DNA of 64,000 bases, from assembly GCF_947242115.1 (NCBI RefSeq), contig NC_074720.1:27815145-27879144 (forward strand), given 5' to 3'. The translations under genes and the position numbers were made by a program. This stretch comes from Biomphalaria glabrata (lineage: Eukaryota > Mollusca > Gastropoda > Planorbidae). Of the stretch, positions 58,330-64,000 are shown in pieces; position 1 is the first letter of the stretch; every line of letters begins with the position of its first letter. The notes beneath the pieces are model-generated. The model was not told the origin of the DNA. It searched no databases and was given only the letters and a program-made list of their open reading frames with translations.

Positions 58330-58890
58330 TGTAATAAGTAATAATAATAATAATAATATAATAATAGTAACAGTAAGAAAGTGAATTACTACATATATTA
58401 AACGTACTAAAATATAATTATTAATACTAATTCTTTACATACTTAACTTTGTTGAGCCAGTGTGTATCAACACAAGACACCATAGTGCCAACCTTTTGCT
58501 GTAGATTCCAAGCATTCTCGAGTTCAGTATAAATGTATCTAATCTTTAAAAATAGAGAATAGGAGAAATCAATGGCAGAAAGAATTAAAATGCTCCTAAA
58601 ATGCGTCCACGTCATGTGACCCAGATCCTGTGTGTCAACAGTGTGTGTCTAGCGGTGCATACAGAAGGAATATGACACATGCCCTTTTCAAACCAAGAAC
58701 CTACATACTATGCAATGAGAACATATATTCCCGATCAGTAACCCAGCTTTTGTGTTTCATTTCGGGTTTTCATTACAAAGTTGATAACAACTCCCTCTGT
58801 GTGTCTAAAAGTTTGAACACGTTATTTCTCCGACACCCAATCTCGGATCAATCAAAAGTATTTCAAATAAAGACGTTGTTTCATCTTGCA
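58330..58890. other. No recognisable gene
   Basis: Short (TAA)n at 58338-58360; ORFs on both strands have no recognisable similarity. Confidence 0.4.
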
Positions 58891-58892
58891 AG

Positions 58893-59687
58893 TAGCAACT
58901 TTTAAAATGTTTTCTCGAGAGTTGTCTGCAGCAATGTTGGATCACAACTTTTAAAAATGTTTTCTCAAGAGTTGTCTGCAGCAATGTTGGATCACAACTT
59001 TTAAAATGTTTTCTCAAGAGTTGTCTGCAGCAATGTTGGCTCACAACTTTTAAAATGTTATCTCAAGAGTTGTCTGCAGCAATGTTGGATCACAACTTTT
59101 AAAATGTTTTCTCAAGAGTTGTCTGCAGCAATGTTGGATCACAACTTTTAAAATGTTTTCTCAAGAGTTGTCTGCAGCAATGTTGGATCACAACTTTTAA
59201 AATGTTATCTCAAGAGTTGTTTGCAGCAATGTTGGATCACAACTTTTAAAATGTTTTCTCAAGAGTTGTCTGCAGCAATGTTGGATCACAACTTTTAAAA
59301 TGTTTTCTCAAGAGTTGTCTGCAGCAATGTTGGCTCACAACTTTTAAAATGTTATCTCAAGAGTTGTCTGCAGCAATGTTGGATCACAACTTTTAAAATG
59401 TTTTCTCAAGAGTTGTCTGCAGCAATGTTGGATCACAACTTTTAAAATGTTTTCTCAAGAGTTGTCTGCAGCAATGTTGGCTCACAACTTTTAAAAATGT
59501 TTTCTCGAGAGTTGTCTGCAGCAATGTTGGCTCACAACTTTTAAAAATGTTTTCTCGAGAGTTGTCTGCAGCAATGTTGGCTCACAACTTTTAAAATGTT
59601 TTCTCAAGAGTTGTCTGCAGCAATGTTGGATAACAACTTTTAAAATGTTTTCTCAAGAGTTGTCTGCAGCAATGTTGGCTCACAACT
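58893..59687. repeat. 49-bp minisatellite, about 16 copies
   Basis: Units contain CACAACTTTTAAAATGTTTT, then CTCAAGAGTTGTCTGCAGCA and ATGTTGGAT. Variants are TTATCTC/TTTTCTC, CGAGAG/CAAGAG and GGAT/GGCT. Some units carry an extra A, giving 50 bp. ORFs across it are by-products. Confidence 0.95.
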
Positions 59688-60476
59688 TTTGAAAGAAGAC
59701 ATTCTCCCCACACTTAAATTTCAACGAATTTCCAAACATCGTCTTGACGACTTTAGCGTCACACAACAAAAAGGTGAAGCTCCGTGACAAGTTTAAGACA
59801 TCTTACTCAACATAAAGATTATCTTACGAAGATCAGGACCATTACAGAAGTACGTGTGCTATTTGCAACTAAAATGTCCCTCACAGTATTATTATTGGCC
59901 AGTGCTACCTATTTGTTGATAAGACTTGACCTACAGATTGACCATACCGATCCTTTTTATTACTTTTAACATGTGCCCTTCTTACTAGAAGAAAAATTAA
60001 CCAAAAAAAAAGAAAAGGAAAAAATACTTGTAAAAAAATACGATACCTCCTTTTATAAGACTTACATAAAGCTTGTCTTCAAGTCTGAAGAGAAATGATA
60101 AATGCAGTTTATTGAGATTTCATCGAAATGATCGAAGAAAATACTGCCCCTGGACTTCTCTTGCTTACATCCGGGTATAACTACGATTTTCTTGAGATTT
60201 GCTGAAGAAGTTCACTTTAATGGTACAAAAATTTATGACCACTACTTGCAATAGAACAAATGAAACAAAAATATCGGAAAGTGTTGGTACTGAAACGTAT
60301 CTTTGTTGCAGCTCGTTGTTTAAAGAAAAAAAATGTAGATTAGTAGAATAAGAGTTATCGAAATGTACATTTTATTCCAAAATTGTATGGAAACCTGAGG
60401 TAAGCTACTTTAACTAGCTGTGGAAGCCAATTTTCTCAATACTAGTCGACTGGCGGAGTAGCATACGCCTTTTTTG

Positions 60477-61197
60477 CAGTGCCGGCCTTAGGCGCCTGCA
60501 GCCTATGCGACCGCAGTGGGCCCCGCACTTTCATAGGGCCCGCTCTAATTCAATGTGTAAAAATTATTAAATTAAACCATTTTATAACTTAAAAGAGATT
60601 TCCCGTGCACTACTGTCGATTTACCAAGAGCACTTTCATAGGACCCGCGCTTTCATAAGACCCGCACTTTCATAGGACCCGCGCTAATTCAAGGTGCAAA
60701 AATTAATTAATTAGACCATTTTACAACTCAAAGCAGATTTCTCGCGCCCTCCTGGCGATTTACCAGGAGCTCCTGGAAATCTCCTGAAATTGCAAAATAT
60801 ACGAAAAAGTTCTTAAAATATACAGAAATATATACACGAAAATTGTTATTTTGGGGTGTCATTCAATATGGAAAACGCCAATCTTACGCTTCTTGCGCCT
60901 CAAACTAATGAAGAATTACTTCAGGTCAACAATTCTAAAAAAGATAGATTAAAACATTTGGTAATTCTTGCTATTGAGCGTGATCTATGTAGGAAACAGA
61001 ATTATTATGATATACTGTATGACTTCGCTACACACAAGGCTCGTAAATTATTTTTGTACATAGTAAAGAATAAATAAAATGCATAGACGAATTTTTTCTA
61101 ATACAAACTCTTACATTTCAATTATTATCCGCTTCCCTAACTTGGCCCTGCGAAATCCGTTTCACATAGGGCCCCACAATAGGCAAGTCCGGCCCTG
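60477..61197 (+). mobile_element. hAT remnant with C-terminal transposase piece
   Basis: Ends: CAGTGCCGGCCTTAGGCG on the left; on the right, reading inward on the minus strand, CAGGGCCGGACTTGCCTATT. Both carry GGGCCC-type tracts. Flanking 8-mers CTTTTTTG and CTATTTAT share five positions, so a duplication is not secure. An internal direct repeat of the segment around 60505-60560 occurs at 60640-60720. The only coding piece is the ORF at 60868-61077. Confidence 0.65.
60868..61077 (+). pseudogene. hAT dimerisation-domain tail fragment
   Basis: Reads KKDRLKHLVILAIERDLCRK, then QNYYDILYDFATHKARKLFL. This matches the end of the hAT C-terminal dimerisation domain ('RL..LA.L.IE.......D..I..FA..KARK') of ZMYM1-like transposases, also seen decayed at 39270-39330. 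It has no catalytic part. Confidence 0.55.
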
Positions 61198-61595
61198 CTA
61201 TTTATATATATATATATAGTAGATTACTTAGATTTGTTCCTAGTCCAAACCTCCCGCTGGACAAAGGGGGATGGGAGCAGGCAGAGTTTCATAAATTTAA
61301 ACGACAGTCCAGGCTGAAAATGAGTTTTGTAATTCTCACTTCTTTTTTCCACTCAGAGGTTTTATCGTGTTTTTACCTTTTTGACTCAAGGTGAACAGAT
61401 AACACCCCATGTCAAATGAGGCTGTGACAGTAGTTTTATGAGCCATGATTACATAATAGAACTATTTTCTTTCGCCTTTCATACATCACAATATGAAAAT
61501 CTTCGCTTAGAGAGAAGACTCGATGACCATTCTCCCTTGTAAATAAACGTTTTAAAGGTTTGAAAAGCGTATCTTAGTTACTTCAAGGGCGTCTG

Positions 61596-61686
61596 TAAAG
61601 CCGAGCAGCTGTGGGATATAAAGCCGAGCAGCTGTGGGATATAAAGCCGAGCAGCTGTGGGATATAAAGCCGAGCAGCTGTGGGAA
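61596..61686. repeat. 23-bp tandem repeat, four copies
   Basis: AAAGCCGAGCAGCTGTGGGA + TAT repeated four times almost perfectly. Confidence 0.95.
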
Positions 61687-62267
61687 CTCGCATGTTATAG
61701 CATAGTTCTGATTGGAGCATAACAGCTAGCGGTTTTATGTATTACATTTTGACCTAGTACAATTAAGCTGCACAAATTATGCACACTTACACAGTGGTAA
61801 CTAAACATACACCACACTTTAAAGAACAAAACTAAATTATTTAGATTACTGGCTAATAGAAATATTAACCCAAGAAATTTATATTATTTCAAAAATTACT
61901 TTAAATCATCATTTAACAGCTATTCTCACTTTGCCGGGACGTTTCAGACATTCTATAGAATGCCAGATTTCGCTCTTTGCCGGTAACATACTCATCCTCT
62001 TGTAGGTTTCAAATTTGTCTATTTGCTTCCAATAATAGTATTAAAATATTCCTTGCTGCAAAGTATCAATGACTCACTGGAACTCTCATTGAGGGACCCG
62101 TGAAAAAGTAATGTAATGAAAATTTGATAGCCTTGAAGTTCTTTATGATTGTTCTATAAATGAAGACACCAGTGACGCTGGCTGATTTTACTTTTCTTTG
62201 CACTTTTTTCTTTTGGATACATGTACAAGAAGTGATACACAAGAGTACTTCTATACTCAAGATTGAA

Positions 62268-62783
62268 CTATATCCCATTGATATCGCCGCAGCAATCGTT
62301 GTCACGTTTCTCGCCATGAAAGTCATCCCCGCCAGACTTGCCCACAACACAGTCACAGACAGCGCTCCAATCCCCAGCGCCTTCATCACCACTGTTTGTG
62401 CAGCCACAGTTCTGACCAGGCAACTGCTCCTTCCCTAACGAGTTTATTCCTCCTTTTGCTTGCGACACAATTTTATCACTTTGGTCTATTTGGCCTTCTA
62501 CTTGTAATACACTTTCATCAACTTTGTTCAACATTATGTTCCTGCTCATGTTCAGTTGTTCATCAAATGCATCCAAAAAGTCCTGGATCTTGCCAATGAA
62601 CTCAACAATCCCAAGTTCAATTTCAAATGTGTAGGTCTCCGGATCTTCTTCTTCATTGATCAGAGCTTGCCTCAGACGAGCCGTGAGCGTTTCCCTGCTA
62701 CCGAGGGATTTTAAACCTCGGTCCCGAAGCTCTTGTCTTATCTCTTTAATTGAGAGCTGATGTAATAGCTTCAAATATGTCAT
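62268..62783 (-). CDS. SAP-domain Gag-like ORF (copy 3)
   Basis: 171 codons. SAP-like start (YLKLLHQLSIKEIRQELRDR, then GLKSLGSRETLTARLRQAL), acidic NEEEDPETYTFEIE, a longer helical middle, and a Cys block GQNCGCTNSGDEGAGDWSAV, then CDCVVGKSGGDDF and DNDCC. The Cys block closely matches the copy at 6062-6658, showing that the two belong to one family and that this block was under some constraint. Confidence 0.6.
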   Translation of the reverse strand: MTYLKLLHQLSIKEIRQELRDRGLKSLGSRETLTARLRQALINEEEDPETYTFEIELGIVEFIGKIQDFLDAFDEQLNMSRNIMLNKVDESVLQVEGQIDQSDKIVSQAKGGINSLGKEQLPGQNCGCTNSGDEGAGDWSAVCDCVVGKSGGDDFHGEKRDNDCCGDINGI

Positions 62784-62823
62784 TGTAATCGAAGCCTACC
62801 TCCTCTCGTTGAATTGCCTAAAA

Positions 62824-62840
62824 TCCCACTTCTGACACCA
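62824..62840 (-). other. tRNA-Leu primer-binding site
   Basis: TCCCACTTCTGACACCA on the plus strand, identical to the one at 6699-6715, directly next to the LTR of copy 3. Confidence 0.7.
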
Positions 62841-63377
62841 AAAGTGAGGCAACTCAACGAGGCACATATATATTTATTTACAAGACATCACAAGTTCATA
62901 AAACATCATCTTTCTTAGGCACAATCTCTCCATATTGGCTCTCTACTTGGGCAGAAATCGTTAGTCTCTTAATGTCAACATCCTGTTCTAGTCTGGTTAC
63001 TAGAAGTGCGCATCTCTGCACTAGCCTGGATGGTGGTGCGCATGGAAAAGTCATAACATTATTATTATTCATTCATGTATATTAAGTGTTAAGTGTTTTT
63101 ATTTGTGTAGCAAAGTAATAAATAATTGTTCGTATAAGTGAAACCCCTAGTGAGCCACAAGAAACACAAGACAAACCAAGAATTTGAACCCTGACAGACT
63201 TAACCCAACAAATTTAGCCACATCAGTGAATACTGAAGTATTAGTTTTTCTTTTTGCTATTAAACAAAATAATTAATTAACAGTAATTAATTATCTAATT
63301 GGTTACTGTTTTTTATTGATTCATGTCTTGTCTATGTCTTGTCTATGTCAATTAATAATTGAGGGAAGTTTCAACTT

Positions 63378-63450
63378 GATCTGAGACTGGGTGTGGAAGA
63401 AATAAGGTGTACACACTTTTTACAAGACAGACAGAGTGAGTTGATGTATC
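63378..63450. repeat. Interspersed repeat fragment shared with 53630-53700
   Basis: See the shared blocks TGGGTGTGG.AGAAATAA and GACAGACAGAGTGA. Unclassified. Confidence 0.5.
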
Positions 63451-63794
63451 TTTGTAAAAAATGGGTTAGTTATAGGCACGTAACACGTTAGTTAAAAATG
63501 GGGTCCATCTTACAACAAACCAGCTTGGTATTTTTATATAGAAAATCTAGAGAAACGAAAAAATATCAGGAAAAGTGTAAAAAAAAATGTACAGGTTGCT
63601 GAACTGAAGATTGAAGAAGAGAACAAGGTGTCAGTGTGTAAGGGCAGGATTGGTGTTTATGTTGATCTCCAACTCAGACTGGAAGCAATCAAACTGGTTG
63701 CCGATGTATGTTGTTTGAGGTTATGCAAATTAAAATTTAAAGTATATATTATGGCTGAATTTGGTAAACGTGTTTCGGTTTGACTAAGGATATG

Positions 63795-63936
63795 TGTAAC
63801 ATAATAGTATTATATGTACATTTGCACACTAGCGCGTCAGTGCAACACCGCTTGTGTTTACGTAATAAATGGAGTTCCTAATATGTCTTCCCTCTTAAAC
63901 ACTAGTTTGTTATTTGTGTAATACAAATATTCTACA
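63795..63936 (+). mobile_element. Probable 5' LTR at the window edge
   Basis: A 142-bp stretch from TGTAACATAATAGTATTATA to ATATTCTACA with an internal AATAAA-type signal (about 63863), followed at once by TGGTGTCAGAATAAA, which looks like a primer-binding site. This layout suggests the start of a plus-strand LTR retrotransposon that continues past the window. It is not confirmed by a second LTR. Confidence 0.4.
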
Positions 63937-64000
63937 TGGTGTCAGAATAAAACTTAAAAAGCTGTCCAGACAAAGGTTTTTATTAATCTAATAATGGCTT

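Larger units (their letters stand above)
62060..63058 (-). mobile_element. SAP-Gag LTR element, copy 3 (one LTR found)
   Basis: On the minus strand: an LTR (62841-63058; ends TCATAACA; shares AGTGAGGCAACTCAACGAG and TCTTAATGTCAACATC with the 5.1-kb LTRs), a tRNA-Leu primer-binding site (62824-62840), and a Gag-like ORF (62268-62783). The second LTR was not found, so the lower boundary is uncertain and the element looks broken. Its LTR is clearly more diverged from the 5.1-kb pair than they are from each other. Confidence 0.65.

Overview
This is eukaryotic, intron-bearing, AT-rich DNA. The repeat content suggests a mollusc, most likely a heterobranch or freshwater pulmonate snail. That call is an inference from the mixture of RTE-, CR1- and I/Jockey-like LINEs, many hAT elements with CAG..CTG-type ends, tRNA-derived SINE-like repeats and abundant minisatellites; no marker gene fixes the species. 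I see no tRNA or rRNA gene, no CRISPR array and no bacterial-style operon.

Two host genes can be supported, both on the minus strand. The first (2772-4292, with a 5' splice acceptor at 4311-4313) is an uninterrupted 506-residue ankyrin-repeat protein of about 14 repeats. The second is a multi-exon receptor-like gene between about 56.2 kb and 41.9 kb. Eight exons each encode one LDL-receptor class A module, seven of 111 nt and one of 117 nt. A transmembrane exon (44594-44698) and a short cytoplasmic-tail exon (41861-41953) carrying the motif VYEEI follow. All junctions that can be read are phase 1. The N-terminal and signal-peptide exon and the final exon were not found.

Most of the rest is repetitive. 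0-2.5 kb: a CTCAGTGT repeat, a LINE scrap, a tRNA-derived SINE and a non-autonomous hAT with a perfect 8-bp target duplication. 5.1-6.9 kb: a short LTR element whose main readable ORF is a SAP-domain Gag-like protein; related pieces lie at 10.9-11.9 kb and 62.3-63.1 kb. 8.0-10.1 kb: a decayed hAT. 12.1-16.9 kb: three nested LINE relics. 18.8-20.0 kb: a 46-bp minisatellite and a hAT deletion derivative with perfect 8-bp duplications. 21.4-22.3 kb: a LINE 3' end with a zinc-finger-like tail.

22.55-36.22 kb: a minisatellite of about 13.7 kb and roughly 500 units, made of mixed 27-bp and 29-bp units with higher-order (2190- and 2628-bp) internal duplications. 37-41.4 kb: LINE and SINE scraps and a minus-strand hAT that encloses a short ORF resembling an RPA-type OB fold. 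41.7-56.3 kb: the LDLa receptor gene, whose introns hold several minisatellites, some directly abutting splice sites, plus a CR1-like LINE with a 536-codon ORF. 56.5-64 kb: LINE and hAT fragments, a 49-bp minisatellite, the third SAP-Gag LTR element and a probable LTR end at the window edge.
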